This document shows, in pieces, positions 43,171-52,226 of a stretch of DNA of 64,000 bases; position 1 is the first letter of the stretch, and the number at the start of each line of letters is the position of its first letter. The position numbers and the translations under genes are program-made. The DNA is taken from assembly GCA_000156295.1 (NCBI GenBank), contig DS999228.1:1-64000 (forward strand), given 5' to 3'. The notes below the pieces were generated by a model that made no database searches, had not been told where the DNA came from, and saw only the letters and a program-made list of their open reading frames with translations. The DNA is from a marine gamma proteobacterium HTCC2148. Its GTDB lineage: Bacteria; Pseudomonadota; Gammaproteobacteria; Pseudomonadales; Halieaceae.

Positions 43171-44490
43171 TCAACTTGCTTCAGAGTCAGCGCTCGCCCC
43201 GCTCTGATATAAACCCTTTTTTCGATCGTACAGCCAAATGATGCCGAATACCGGCAACAACAACAGGGGCACTATGGCGACGGATTGAAAGGACTCTACC
43301 GATGCATAGCGGATGACTTCGTCCATCGCTTGCGGCGATAGTCCAGCCAGCTTGTCTGCCCCACCAGCCGCTTGCGCTTTTGCAGTATCAAAAATAGCGC
43401 CCATTTTAGGGAGCACAAACTGGATTGCCATGCCGCCTGCAAACCCCATCAGTCCCAACGCGACTGCGCCCCCTCGGGGAAAGCGTTCCGACACAATGGC
43501 CAGCATGGTAGGCCACAAGTAGCAGACGCCCATTCCCCATACAGTCGCAGCGGCAAAGGCGAGTAAGGGCGTTGTCGCGAGGCTTAACAGGTACAAGCCA
43601 ACGCCCGCTGCAACGCAGCTGACAAACATCAGCCCAACGGAAGAGATACGTTTAACAATGGGGCCGGCAAAGTGCCTCATCACAAACATCAGCGCACTCA
43701 CATAGACTAGTAGCAAAATCCCCTGCATACCCACAATATTGGATAGCGCGATATTCACCCATTGTCCGGGTGCGAGCTCAGCGGACGCGGTGAGAAACAT
43801 GCAAGCCCAAAACACCCAGAACAGGGGGCGTTTGAATAGCTCAGTAAACATTTCACCATAACTCACTCCAGAAGCAACGCGCTCGGTCTGGGGGAAGCTT
43901 GCGGTGGCTACCATGGCGGCAAGGACCAACGCGGGGATCAGTAGCACAAACATATTAATCTCCCAGGGCAAATCCGCTGCGCCGATTGAGACTCCCAGCA
44001 GCCCGCCCACTACGATACCGGCAGGCCACCATGCGTGCAGTATATTCAGGCGATGGGTTTTTTCTTCAGGATAAAGCGCTGCCACCATGGGATTAGATGC
44101 CGCCTCAACGGCGCCCCACCCCAAACCAGTGAGCAGCAAACTGACCAGCACCACCGTTTCAACAGAGGGCCCTACAGGCATCATGGTCGCAGCAAACAAA
44201 CCAACCGAGCCCGCCACGTAACCGATAGCTGACAGCAATAACATGCGCTTCATGCCTATCAGGTCAACCAGTGCACTGCCAAACAGCAAAGTCAGTGCAA
44301 AGCCCGTGAAGGTAATTCCCAGGGCTTCGCCCACCATAGACGCGGAATTGGCCAGATCGATTTTGTCGTAGATATCAGCCTGCAGATTGGGTGCGATATT
44401 TGCCCTGACAGCAAAGCCGAGTCCAATCATAAAAATGGAAAGATTGCCTACGTAGTAAAGGCGCTTGCGGTCAATCGTTTGTTCGCTCAC
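43171..44490 (-). CDS. MFS sugar transporter-like protein
   Basis: 439 residues from a GTG at 44490 (MSEQTIDRKRLYYVG), chosen for AGGAGA 5 bases before it; the frame runs 34 codons further upstream without support. Twelve hydrophobic segments are visible. The form resembles the fucose/glucose-galactose:proton symporter branch of the MFS (LYYVGNLSIFMIGLGFAVRANIAPNL; WGAVEAASNPMVAALYPEEKTHRLNILHAWWPAG). It lies between the two TIM-barrel genes and likely imports the sugar or keto-sugar made in the periplasm. Confidence 0.87.
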   Translation of the reverse strand: MSEQTIDRKRLYYVGNLSIFMIGLGFAVRANIAPNLQADIYDKIDLANSASMVGEALGITFTGFALTLLFGSALVDLIGMKRMLLLSAIGYVAGSVGLFAATMMPVGPSVETVVLVSLLLTGLGWGAVEAASNPMVAALYPEEKTHRLNILHAWWPAGIVVGGLLGVSIGAADLPWEINMFVLLIPALVLAAMVATASFPQTERVASGVSYGEMFTELFKRPLFWVFWACMFLTASAELAPGQWVNIALSNIVGMQGILLLVYVSALMFVMRHFAGPIVKRISSVGLMFVSCVAAGVGLYLLSLATTPLLAFAAATVWGMGVCYLWPTMLAIVSERFPRGGAVALGLMGFAGGMAIQFVLPKMGAIFDTAKAQAAGGADKLAGLSPQAMDEVIRYASVESFQSVAIVPLLLLPVFGIIWLYDRKKGLYQSGASADSEAS

Positions 44491-44530
44491 TTTGTTCTCC
44501 TGATTTATTTTTGCTTTTAGAGTCCCTGAG

Positions 44531-45583
44531 TTAAATACCAAGTATGCGTCGATTGGCAGACTGGTCGGCTCCGCTACCAGCAAAGTCGTCAAAGGCCTTG
44601 TCGGTTGTTCGAATGATATGCCGGTTAATGAAATCTACCCCTTCCCTGGCGCCGTCTTCCGGATGCTTTAAACAGCACTCCCATTCCAATACCGCCCAGC
44701 CCTCGAAATCATACTTGGCAAACTGACTGAATATTCGCGAAAAGTCGACCTGACCATCTCCCAATGAGCGAAAACGACCAGGCCGATCTTTCCATTTTTG
44801 ATAGCCTCCGTAAACGCCCGATCTGCCGCTTGGATTGAATTCAGCATCCTTTACGTGAAACATCTTTATGTGCTCATGGTAAAAGTCGATGAACTGCACG
44901 TAGTCTAGCTGTTGCAACAGGAAATGACTGGGGTCATAAAGAATATTGCAGCGTGTGTGATTGCCGGTGGCTTCAAGAAAACGCTCAAAACTGACGCCAT
45001 CGTGCAAGTCTTCTCCCGGATGAATTTCATAGCAAAGATCAACACCAGCGTCGTCAAACGCGTTGAGAATCGGCAGCCAGCGTTCCGCCAGCTCGGCAAA
45101 GCCGGTTTCAACAAGTCCGTCAGGTCTTTGCGGCCAGGGATACATTGTGTGCCACAACAATGCCCCCGAGAACGTGGCATGGGCATCAAGGCCCAAATTT
45201 TTGCTGGCCTTTGCCGCCAGCATCAACTGCTGCACTGCCCACTCCTGACGCGCAGCAGGCTTACCCTTGCATGAATCGGGGGCAAAGCCATCAAACAGTT
45301 CGTCGTACGCTGGATGCACTGCCACCAGCTGCCCCTGCAAGTGGGTAGACAGTTCGGTAATCTCAACACCACCCTCGGCACAAACACCTTTTAGCTCATC
45401 GCAGTAGTCCTGGCTTTGAGCTGCAAGTTGCAGATCTATTAATCCGGTTTCCCACGTGGGAACCTGAACGCCTCTATAACCGAGATCACCCGCCCACTTC
45501 GCCATACCCGCAAGACTATTGAAGGGGGCTTGAGCGCCTACAAATTGAGCCAGAAATATTGCCGGACCTTTCATCATCGACAT
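44531..45583 (-). CDS. TIM-barrel sugar isomerase/epimerase family protein
   Basis: 350 residues, longer than its neighbour at 42.3 kb. Same fold: AGDLGYRGVQVPTW at the first strand, then CYEIHPGEDLHDG, LYDPSHFLLQQLDY, IKMFHVKDAEFNPSGRSG and VLEWECCLK, which provide the usual Glu, Asp/His, His and Glu metal ligands. GAGG lies 7 bases before the ATG. Second gene of the operon, 21 bp after the Gfo/Idh/MocA gene. The Asp-Pro-Ser-His variant is common in proteins that accompany Gfo/Idh oxidoreductases. Confidence 0.86.
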   Translation of the reverse strand: MSMMKGPAIFLAQFVGAQAPFNSLAGMAKWAGDLGYRGVQVPTWETGLIDLQLAAQSQDYCDELKGVCAEGGVEITELSTHLQGQLVAVHPAYDELFDGFAPDSCKGKPAARQEWAVQQLMLAAKASKNLGLDAHATFSGALLWHTMYPWPQRPDGLVETGFAELAERWLPILNAFDDAGVDLCYEIHPGEDLHDGVSFERFLEATGNHTRCNILYDPSHFLLQQLDYVQFIDFYHEHIKMFHVKDAEFNPSGRSGVYGGYQKWKDRPGRFRSLGDGQVDFSRIFSQFAKYDFEGWAVLEWECCLKHPEDGAREGVDFINRHIIRTTDKAFDDFAGSGADQSANRRILGI

Positions 45584-45604
45584 TGTGCATCCTCTTGCAT
45601 CAGT

Positions 45605-46762
45605 TCAGTGCTGTTCAAATTTATGCCACTTGATATCACTGCCACTTGCAGTGACTGCCAGTTCGATAAAGTTCATTCCCCGCACCGCTTCCTCAATACC
45701 CGGGCAATCCCTGGAGCGAAGATTTTCATCCGACCCGGCCTCGTGAGCCCTTATCTGCGCAGTAAAAGCCATGTACACATTGGCGAAAGCTTCAAGGTAA
45801 CCCTCGGGATGCCCCATAGGGGTTCGGGTATTAACGCCCGCCGGGTCACCCAGGTAGGCACCACCAGTTCGCAGCATTTCCGTTGGCCGGTCAGCCCATT
45901 TGAGCCACAGTGTGTTGGGCTCCTGCTGCCGCCACTCTAGCCCCCCGTTTTCGCCATAAATGCGCAAGCTCAGGGCATTCTCTTCACCCACACAGACCTG
46001 GCTTGCCATCAACACGCCTTTTGCTCCCCGCTCTAGCCGCAGCAAAATAGAGCCGTCATCATCGAGTTCCCGTCCTTCAACAAAGGCACTTAGATCGGCG
46101 CAAACTTCGGTAATGTTCAGACCGCTGACGTACTCAGCCAGGTTTGCCGCATGCACCCCAATGTCGCCCATACAACTGCTAACACCGGCCTGGGCCGGAT
46201 TGAGTCGCCACGACGCCTGTTTGTTACCAAGGTCTTCCTGACGGTCAGCCAACCACCCCTGTGTATATTCAACAACGACTTTGCGAATCTTGCCCAGTTC
46301 CCCGCGTGAAATTCGCTCACGTGCTTCTTTCACCAAAGGGTAGCCTGTGTAAGTGTGGGTCAGACCGTAGAGCAGTCCTGAGTCTCTGACTCGCTCGCGC
46401 AACTGCAGCGCCTGAGCGAGGCTAAGGGTCGCGGGCTTGTCACTCAATACGTGAAAACCGGCCCCTAATGCGGCCTCCGCAACGGGAAAGTGCAGATCAT
46501 TGGGTGTCACAATAGCGACAAACTGCATGCGTTGGTCTGCCGGCAGCGCTGCTTCCGCCGACATCATCTGCCGATAATCGCCGTAGACCCGTTCCGGCTC
46601 TAAATAGAGCATCGCGCCCGACCGCGCTGAACGCTCCGGGTCACCGCTAAAAGCGCCGCAGACTAATTCGATCTCGCCATCCATCGCGGCGGCCATGCGG
46701 TGAATGCCGCCAATGAAAGCGCCCTCGCCTCCACCGACCATTCCCATTCGCACTTTAGCCAC
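45605..46762 (-). CDS. Gfo/Idh/MocA-family oxidoreductase
   Basis: NAD(P)-dependent sugar or polyol dehydrogenase, 385 residues. N-terminal Rossmann [17 protein letters not shown] (about 6-22), the [15 protein letters not shown] segment with the conserved Lys-Pro, and [16 protein letters not shown] with the catalytic Asp-x3-His. It is the first gene of the operon that runs to 38.8 kb and is divergent from the PAS-AraC regulator. Cytosolic; likely interconverts a keto-sugar and a sugar within the imported pool. Confidence 0.9.
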   Translation of the reverse strand: MAKVRMGMVGGGEGAFIGGIHRMAAAMDGEIELVCGAFSGDPERSARSGAMLYLEPERVYGDYRQMMSAEAALPADQRMQFVAIVTPNDLHFPVAEAALGAGFHVLSDKPATLSLAQALQLRERVRDSGLLYGLTHTYTGYPLVKEARERISRGELGKIRKVVVEYTQGWLADRQEDLGNKQASWRLNPAQAGVSSCMGDIGVHAANLAEYVSGLNITEVCADLSAFVEGRELDDDGSILLRLERGAKGVLMASQVCVGEENALSLRIYGENGGLEWRQQEPNTLWLKWADRPTEMLRTGGAYLGDPAGVNTRTPMGHPEGYLEAFANVYMAFTAQIRAHEAGSDENLRSRDCPGIEEAVRGMNFIELAVTASGSDIKWHKFEQH

Positions 46763-46860
46763 GCGTCGCTCCCAACCTATGTTGTTTTATTATTGACAGC
46801 TTACAGCAGCGTTCGCCTGTGTCTTATTGCTCAATCATCCTATTACCGAGGCCGTATTTC

Positions 46861-46890
46861 TTGCAAGATTTCCGTTATAGTTAGTATAAA
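46861..46890 (+). promoter_or_regulatory. probable promoter of the PAS-AraC regulator gene
   Basis: TTGCAA (46861-46866) and TATAAA (46885-46890) are separated by 18 bp and lie about 20 bp before the ATG at 46911, giving a short leader. The gap also serves the divergent Gfo/Idh/MocA gene. Sigma70-like match by eye. Confidence 0.5.
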
Positions 46891-46910
46891 TTCGGCGCGA
46901 GTGCCACAAA

Positions 46911-47627
46911 ATGACAAAATTAGTGTTCAATTCCCTGTCTGGCCTTGCACAAAGCTTTGCCACGCTGGACTTGATACCCGACACCCATGCCTGGGTAAAA
47001 GACCGATCAGGGCGCTTCACTTACGGTAATAGCCTGTTCTGCCAACGTTTTGGCTTTCAAGACTCTAGCGCTCTCAACGGCAAAACAGATTATGACCTTG
47101 CTCCAACCGATATGGCTGAGCGCTATCGGTCTGATGACGATAGTGCGTTAAAAGGTGTGGTTATCACTGATCGATTGGAACTGATTGGCGGCGCAGCATC
47201 CGTTGAATGGTTTCTCACCTCTAAATGGCCGATTTATAACAGCGCCGACGACATCATTGGCTCTTTTGCCATCAGCCGCCATTTGAACCGCTCTGAAGAC
47301 AAGGCGATCCCGTTTCGAGAACTCAGTGCGCCCATTAACTACATTCGTCAACATTTTGCCGCTGAGATCTCAATTGCCGACCTTGCCAGGGCCAGCAACT
47401 TGTCCATCAGCGCACTGGAGCGGCGCTTTCGCAAGCATCTTGATAAGACGCCACACCAGTACCTCAATGAAGTACGTCTGCAACATGCTCACAAGCTGCT
47501 AGTCACCAGCGATAAAGCCATAGGCACAATTGCCATAGACACCGGCTTTTGTGACCACAGCCACTTCACTCGAGCTTACAAAAAGCACTTCGGCACAGCC
47601 CCAAGGGACAACCGGACCCGCCGCTAA
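46911..47627 (+). CDS. AraC-family regulator with N-terminal PAS-like sensor
   Basis: 238 residues. The N-terminal part (about 15-130) looks like a PAS domain: PDTHAWVKDRSGRFTYGNSLFCQRFGF and the closing WPIYNSADDIIGSFAISRHL. The C-terminal part (about 145-235) is an AraC double helix-turn-helix: SIADLARASNLSISALERRFRKHLDKTPHQYLNEVRLQHA and AIGTIAIDTGFCDHSHFTRAYKKHFGTAP. A PAS-AraC fusion is less common than the cupin-AraC type found in sugar regulators. Divergent from the eight- or nine-gene sugar operon and probably its regulator. Confidence 0.87.
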   Translation: MTKLVFNSLSGLAQSFATLDLIPDTHAWVKDRSGRFTYGNSLFCQRFGFQDSSALNGKTDYDLAPTDMAERYRSDDDSALKGVVITDRLELIGGAASVEWFLTSKWPIYNSADDIIGSFAISRHLNRSEDKAIPFRELSAPINYIRQHFAAEISIADLARASNLSISALERRFRKHLDKTPHQYLNEVRLQHAHKLLVTSDKAIGTIAIDTGFCDHSHFTRAYKKHFGTAPRDNRTRR

Positions 47628-47669
47628 ACCGGCCCTTGGGCAACGTCATCCGCTTCTATGCTTGAGGGC

Positions 47670-47697
47670 TTGAAACTAATGCCTATTAGTCTATAGT
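47670..47697 (+). promoter_or_regulatory. promoter with palindromic operator, upstream of P450
   Basis: TTGAAA (47670-47675) and TATAGT (47692-47697) are 16 bp apart. The spacer holds the palindrome ACTAAT-GCCT-ATTAGT (47675-47690), so a bound repressor would block RNA polymerase directly. The P450 ATG is at 47731. Confidence 0.55.
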
Positions 47698-47730
47698 AGG
47701 ACCACAACCCAGCTAACAAGAGTCTTCTTC

Positions 47731-48999
47731 ATGAGCGAATGTCCGTTTGCCAATTTTCAGAACATGATTGACCCCGATACCTACGCCAATGGTATGCCCT
47801 ACGATGAATTGGCACGGATTCGTCAATCCGGCCCCATTCATTACATGGAAGACACCACCATGGGCGTGCCCTACTGGCTTGTGACCGGCCGTAAAGAGAT
47901 CGACGCGATATCCAAGAACCCCACTTTATTTTCCAGTGAAGAACGGACGGCGTTGGCGGACGAACATAGCCCGGAAGACATACAAGCAATTCATAGCAAC
48001 ATGACTATTAACATGGACCCACCGCGACAACTTAAATCGCGAAAAATCGTGCGAGCAACATTCACTCCGCGCGCTGTAGATTCCTATGAAGCCCGATTTC
48101 GAGAGCATGCAAAAAACATTGTAGATGCAGTGGCTGCTCGCGGTGAGTGCGAGTTCGTTGAAGAAGTCGCTGCAGAACTTCCCCTGCTTGCCATTCTAGA
48201 GCTCTGCGGTATTCCAGCTGAAGACCGCAAGGACTTCTTTGAGTGGACGAACACCATGATGTTCAATCAGGACTCTTCTCTTGCCGTTGATAAGGAAGCG
48301 GCTGAAATGGCCTCCTTCAAGGTGATTGAGTACGCCATGAAGTTGTCCGCACAACACCAGGAAAATCCTAAAGACGACATCATTGGCGCCTTGCTTCGCG
48401 GCACAGAGCGAGAAGAAGGCCTCAGCGAAGACGAGTTTGTCTGGTTTTTCCTGATGCTAATTGCAGCGGGGAATGAATCTACACGCACCGTAACCACTCA
48501 CGGCATGCGCATGTTAATGGAGCACCCTGACCAACTGGAATACCTGGTCGAAAATCCCGACAAAATTCCAGGCGCCTGTGAAGAAATGCTGCGCTACAAC
48601 ACCGCATTTATCCTGATGCGCCGAACGGCGATGGAAGACACTGAGATCAATGGTCATCAGATAAAAAAAGGCGCCAAAATCATCATGCACTATCACACAG
48701 TGAATCATGATGAAGGGGTCTTCGGTGACGATGCTATGGAATTCGATGTGCGACGCGCTGAACGCATGCCAGACCTTTACAATCAGCATCGCGCATTCGG
48801 CGTAGGACAGCATTTCTGTCTTGGCACCCACCTGGCGAGACTGGAAATGCGCGTTATGTTCGAAGAAATCATTCCCAGAATGCGTCACCCCAAGTTAGCG
48901 GGAAAAGTCGAATACACCCGGTCTAATCTTGTGGCTGGCATCAAGTGCATGCCTATTACGTTTGATCCTGAAGTAAAAAGCGGCGAACAGGCAGCTTAA
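47731..48999 (+). CDS. cytochrome P450 (soluble bacterial class I)
   Basis: Haem monooxygenase, 422 residues. Haem-ligand loop FGVGQHFCLGTHLARLE with Cys363; I-helix AAGNEST at 245-251 with an Asn replacing the usual Asp of AGxDT; K-helix EEMLR at 284-288. The sequence type is near CYP125/CYP142/CYP107 proteins that act on steroids and isoprenoids. No membrane anchor. Ferredoxin and reductase partners are not adjacent. It precedes a set of NTF2-like, MDR and LLM genes; substrate inferred only by family and context. Confidence 0.92.
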   Translation: MSECPFANFQNMIDPDTYANGMPYDELARIRQSGPIHYMEDTTMGVPYWLVTGRKEIDAISKNPTLFSSEERTALADEHSPEDIQAIHSNMTINMDPPRQLKSRKIVRATFTPRAVDSYEARFREHAKNIVDAVAARGECEFVEEVAAELPLLAILELCGIPAEDRKDFFEWTNTMMFNQDSSLAVDKEAAEMASFKVIEYAMKLSAQHQENPKDDIIGALLRGTEREEGLSEDEFVWFFLMLIAAGNESTRTVTTHGMRMLMEHPDQLEYLVENPDKIPGACEEMLRYNTAFILMRRTAMEDTEINGHQIKKGAKIIMHYHTVNHDEGVFGDDAMEFDVRRAERMPDLYNQHRAFGVGQHFCLGTHLARLEMRVMFEEIIPRMRHPKLAGKVEYTRSNLVAGIKCMPITFDPEVKSGEQAA

Positions 49000-49010
49000 G
49001 CAGAACCTTA

Positions 49011-49049
49011 GCCGTTTATGCGGTCGCAATCTGCGGCTGTGTAAACGGC
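49011..49049 (+). terminator. inverted repeat after P450, possible terminator
   Basis: GCCGTTTA (49011-49018) and TAAACGGC (49042-49049) form an 8-bp stem with a long 23-nt loop, 11 bp after the P450 stop. No T-run follows, so the assignment is tentative. Confidence 0.35.
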
Positions 49050-49136
49050 AATTACCAACACAAGCAATGCCCGCAGATCAGTGGGCGTAACGATGTTGAC
49101 TCGTTAATACTTCAAAGCCAGATTTTAACGCTTGCG

Positions 49137-49547
49137 CTAATTCGGCCGAGCACCGCCGCAGAGCACATCGGTGGCATGTTCTGTATCCATAAATTCTTTC
49201 AACTCCAGCAACTGCCCGTCGCGCCAGGTAAATAAAAAGTGATAGTGGTTACTATAAGCCTGCCCTGATGCATGAGTGCCCGTAGACGTTGCTTCTACAG
49301 CCACCCGATCGTGCTCAGCTGTCATGTTGAGGACGGTAAAGACCAGCCCATCTGGAAACGCCTCCAACACACCGCCAGCGAAGCCGCGAATCTCTTCTTT
49401 GCTGCGACTTCCCGAAATCAGTGTATTTCCCATGGTTACAACGCGGCCATCTTCAGCATAGGCATCAGCGATCGCATCTCCGTCTCCCCGCTGCATCGCC
49501 TCAAAAAAAATCCGCGTTAATCGCTTGTTCTCGTCTACCGATGACAT
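49137..49547 (-). CDS. NTF2-like/SnoaL-family protein
   Basis: 136 residues with the cone-shaped NTF2 fold pattern: N-terminal helix RLTRIFFEAMQRGDGDAIADAYAEDGRVVT, then strands ending VAVEATSTGTHASGQAYSNHYHFLFTWRDGQLLELKEFMDTEHA. This fold includes ketosteroid isomerases, polyketide cyclases and dehydratases. It is one of three NTF2-like proteins within 3.5 kb. It lies 24 bp after the MDR gene on the same strand, last in its block. Confidence 0.82.
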   Translation of the reverse strand: MSSVDENKRLTRIFFEAMQRGDGDAIADAYAEDGRVVTMGNTLISGSRSKEEIRGFAGGVLEAFPDGLVFTVLNMTAEHDRVAVEATSTGTHASGQAYSNHYHFLFTWRDGQLLELKEFMDTEHATDVLCGGARPN

Positions 49548-49571
49548 AAAGACACCCCCACTCCAAATAAA

Positions 49572-50594
49572 TTAATCGCAGCGCAAGATTACCTTGCCGG
49601 CAATCTGGGCTTTGTCGATGCGTTCATGCACGCTGCGAATCTGCGACAGAGGAACTACATCGGCAATCGCTGGATTGAGCTTGCCCGCCTTGAGCATGGC
49701 AAAAAGCGCAGAAACGTCCTGCTTAAATTCAGCCGGCAGCTTTTTCCTGCGACTGTGGATATTGTAGAAGGTGCTGGCCCGCCCATCGGGAATCAGCTTC
49801 CAACCTGCCAGTAACTTGGCAAAACTCCACAGCAGCGAAGGTATACCCTCCTCGCCCGTAGTGACCTGCAGTGCGCCGAAAGCAATGAGCATGCCGCCCC
49901 TATCCAGACAGCGATACGAGCGCGACCAGTTCTTACCACCTATCGTGTCGAAAACGACATCGACGCCTTTACCCCCTGTTTCAGCCATAATTCGTTGCTG
50001 AAAATCTTCGGTCTTGTAGTCAATTGGTGTCGCTTCAAAATGTCGGATTAAATCGTGCTTGCCTTGTGATGCCGTGCCATACATAACCAGCCCCATTTCT
50101 CGGCCTAACTCCAGTAGCGCGGTCCCAACCGCACCACCAGCAGCATGCACCAGGCAAGTAGTACCGGGCTCTAACGTGCGAATGCGAGTCAGCATTTGGT
50201 AGGCGGTGGTATAGGAGAGAATCATCGCCACTGCCTGCGTCGGGTCCAGCCCATCAGGCGCCGGCACCACCTGCTCTGCGTCTGCGCACAGGTACTGGGT
50301 ATAACCGCCTATCACTGGCATATCAGCAACATGCTGGCCTACTTCGAACTGCGTGACACCCTCCCCCAGTTTGTCTACAACGCCAAACCAGTCATAGCCT
50401 GGGGTGAACGGCGGTTTGTCTTTCACATCGACATATTGACCTTGGCGGATAATGGTATCGGTAAAACCGGTGCCGGCAGTCAGCACCTTGACTCTAAGCT
50501 GCCCCGCAGCAGGCTCCGGCAAATCCTTAAGCTCTTCCAGCTCAAGATTTTCTGGCCCACCGAAAGCCTTCAGCACGACTCTTTGATAACTCAT
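49572..50594 (-). CDS. zinc-independent MDR (quinone-oxidoreductase-like) dehydrogenase
   Basis: 340 residues, NAD(P)H-dependent. GTGFTDTIIRQGQY and PPFTPGYDWFGVVDKLGEGV form the GroES-like N-terminal domain without the zinc ligands; AAGGAVGTALLELGREMGLVMYGTAS is the nucleotide-binding motif. The ATG overlaps the stop of the upstream NTF2-like gene (ATGA). Likely reduces an enone or quinone intermediate in the surrounding catabolic zone. Confidence 0.86.
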   Translation of the reverse strand: MSYQRVVLKAFGGPENLELEELKDLPEPAAGQLRVKVLTAGTGFTDTIIRQGQYVDVKDKPPFTPGYDWFGVVDKLGEGVTQFEVGQHVADMPVIGGYTQYLCADAEQVVPAPDGLDPTQAVAMILSYTTAYQMLTRIRTLEPGTTCLVHAAGGAVGTALLELGREMGLVMYGTASQGKHDLIRHFEATPIDYKTEDFQQRIMAETGGKGVDVVFDTIGGKNWSRSYRCLDRGGMLIAFGALQVTTGEEGIPSLLWSFAKLLAGWKLIPDGRASTFYNIHSRRKKLPAEFKQDVSALFAMLKAGKLNPAIADVVPLSQIRSVHERIDKAQIAGKVILRCD

Positions 50595-51118
50595 CGATTA
50601 CTCGCCAACTGTGTCTCTAGTTTCAGTTTCATCGGAATCACCCATTGCTGCTTCAACTGCACTGACAACAGACCTGCATTTTCCAACTCGTCGCATAGCT
50701 TCATCTGGTGGGCCAGATCGAACATGTCGAATTGGCGACAAATTCTGGCTTCCTCATTAAGCTGGATAAAGGATACTCCCGGGGTCTGGTAATAGCTTCC
50801 ATCTGCACGCTTGCCGGGGCCCCGATTAAGCCAGTGAGTCACCAGGCGATTGTCGCTACCTGTGTAGACCCCCTCATAAGGGAAACTCCAGCCCTCCCAT
50901 CCAACCTGCATGTCGCGGCCGTAATGGGTCGCCTTGATCTCATCGATACCGTCGGCCACCACCTCCATAACACCGGCATATTGGCAGCTGTACACACAGT
51001 CAACCGCATAGAGCTCGTCCACAAAAAACAGCCAGTTATTGTCGATGGCCGCCTGTCGATGCGCGGCGATTAATTTGTCCGCCGTCGCGCGTAACTGTTC
51101 ATCACTCAAGTTTTGCAT
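50591..51118 (-). CDS. NTF2-like/SnoaL-family protein
   Basis: 175 residues from the ATG at 51118 (MQNLSDEQLRATADKL) with AGGAGG before it; a frame extending 18 codons upstream overlaps the LLM stop region and is not supported. N-terminal helices followed by ELYAVDCVYSCQYAGVMEVVADGIDEIKATHYGRDM and strands with THWLNRGPGKRADGSYYQTPGVSFIQLN. Probably the same fold as its neighbours at 49.1 and 52.2 kb but only distantly related to them. Coupled by ATGA to the MDR gene downstream. Confidence 0.75.
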   Translation of the reverse strand: MQNLSDEQLRATADKLIAAHRQAAIDNNWLFFVDELYAVDCVYSCQYAGVMEVVADGIDEIKATHYGRDMQVGWEGWSFPYEGVYTGSDNRLVTHWLNRGPGKRADGSYYQTPGVSFIQLNEEARICRQFDMFDLAHQMKLCDELENAGLLSVQLKQQWVIPMKLKLETQLASNR

Positions 51119-51131
51119 AATCCCCTCCTTG

Positions 51132-51995
51132 CTATCGTGCCAATTCGGGAATGACTTTCGCGTACTCATCAATCATTGGCAGCATAGCCTCCGGCTTGTC
51201 CCAGAGATCCATAGACACGCCTATTGTTGCTCGCTCAATACCCATGTCTCGATACTCTTTGAGCTTGTCCAGGTTACCGGTATCCATGATCTGAATATTA
51301 ATGTCTATATCGGCTGGATCGCGGCCTGCCTGCTTTACTTCTTCTCTAAAAGACTCCACGGTTTTTGCCACATCACCCATTGCGACGTCCACTGGATACC
51401 AGCCATCTGCCCACGAGGCAGCGTGCTTTCGCCCCAACGGCCCCATTGCACCCAGGAACACTTTCGGTCCGCCCTGCTGCAGCGGCTTTGGATTCGCCCA
51501 CACGGGATCAAATGCTATGTATTTTCCTTTGTAACCCGCCTCTGGTTGACTCCAGAGTATGCGGGTAGCTTCCACTGTCTCGCGTAACACGGCATACCGT
51601 TTGTTGAAGGGATGGGTGTTGGCGTTTTCATACTCTTCCTGATTCCAGCCAACGCCGGTACCAACGATCACCCTACCGCCAGACAGGCGATCCAGGGTCG
51701 CTATCGTTTTTGCCTGGGCGAAAATATCGCGCTCCATCAACAAGGCAATTCCGGTACCCAGTTTCAGCGTGGTGGTGGCATTGGCGGCTGTCATCAGCGA
51801 CAGATATGGATCCATCATATTTTTATAGGGGTCGGGCATATCCCCCCCAGGGGGATAAGGCGTGGCTCTTGAGCAAGGAATGTGGCTGTGTTCTCCATAC
51901 CAAAGAGACTCGAATCCGCGCTCCTCCAGTAAACATGCCAGATCAGCAGGATGGGGGTCGCTTGGTGTATTCATCGAACTGAAAGCCAAGTGCAT
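51132..51995 (-). CDS. LLM-class (luciferase-like) flavin/F420 oxidoreductase
   Basis: 287 residues with the luciferase-like TIM barrel: LAFSSMNTPSDPHPADLACLLEERGFESLWYGEHSHIP at the start, KLGTGIALLMERDIFAQAKTIATLDRLSGGRVIVGTGVGWNQEEYEN in the middle. That last motif is typical of the group annotated as F420-dependent. Whether the cofactor is F420 or FMN cannot be decided here; no F420 biosynthesis gene is in the window. First gene of the block LLM-NTF2-MDR-NTF2. Confidence 0.87.
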   Translation of the reverse strand: MHLAFSSMNTPSDPHPADLACLLEERGFESLWYGEHSHIPCSRATPYPPGGDMPDPYKNMMDPYLSLMTAANATTTLKLGTGIALLMERDIFAQAKTIATLDRLSGGRVIVGTGVGWNQEEYENANTHPFNKRYAVLRETVEATRILWSQPEAGYKGKYIAFDPVWANPKPLQQGGPKVFLGAMGPLGRKHAASWADGWYPVDVAMGDVAKTVESFREEVKQAGRDPADIDINIQIMDTGNLDKLKEYRDMGIERATIGVSMDLWDKPEAMLPMIDEYAKVIPELAR

Positions 51996-52226
51996 GGAAT
52001 CTCCATTACCAGGTCTTATACCCGGGGCATTTGCGCAGGCAAATAACGGCTACCTGCCGAGTGGTCTATCTGAACTTAGGGCTCTCATATTATCCAACTA
52101 ACCCGCTGCGCGCCTTCGCAGATGCCAACTATTCAAGGGTTGGTTTAACAATGCGTCTTTACTTCTGGTGCACTGAAGTAAGACACTATTTGATCGATGT
52201 TTTCGCACCACTGCACAGAGGTCACC

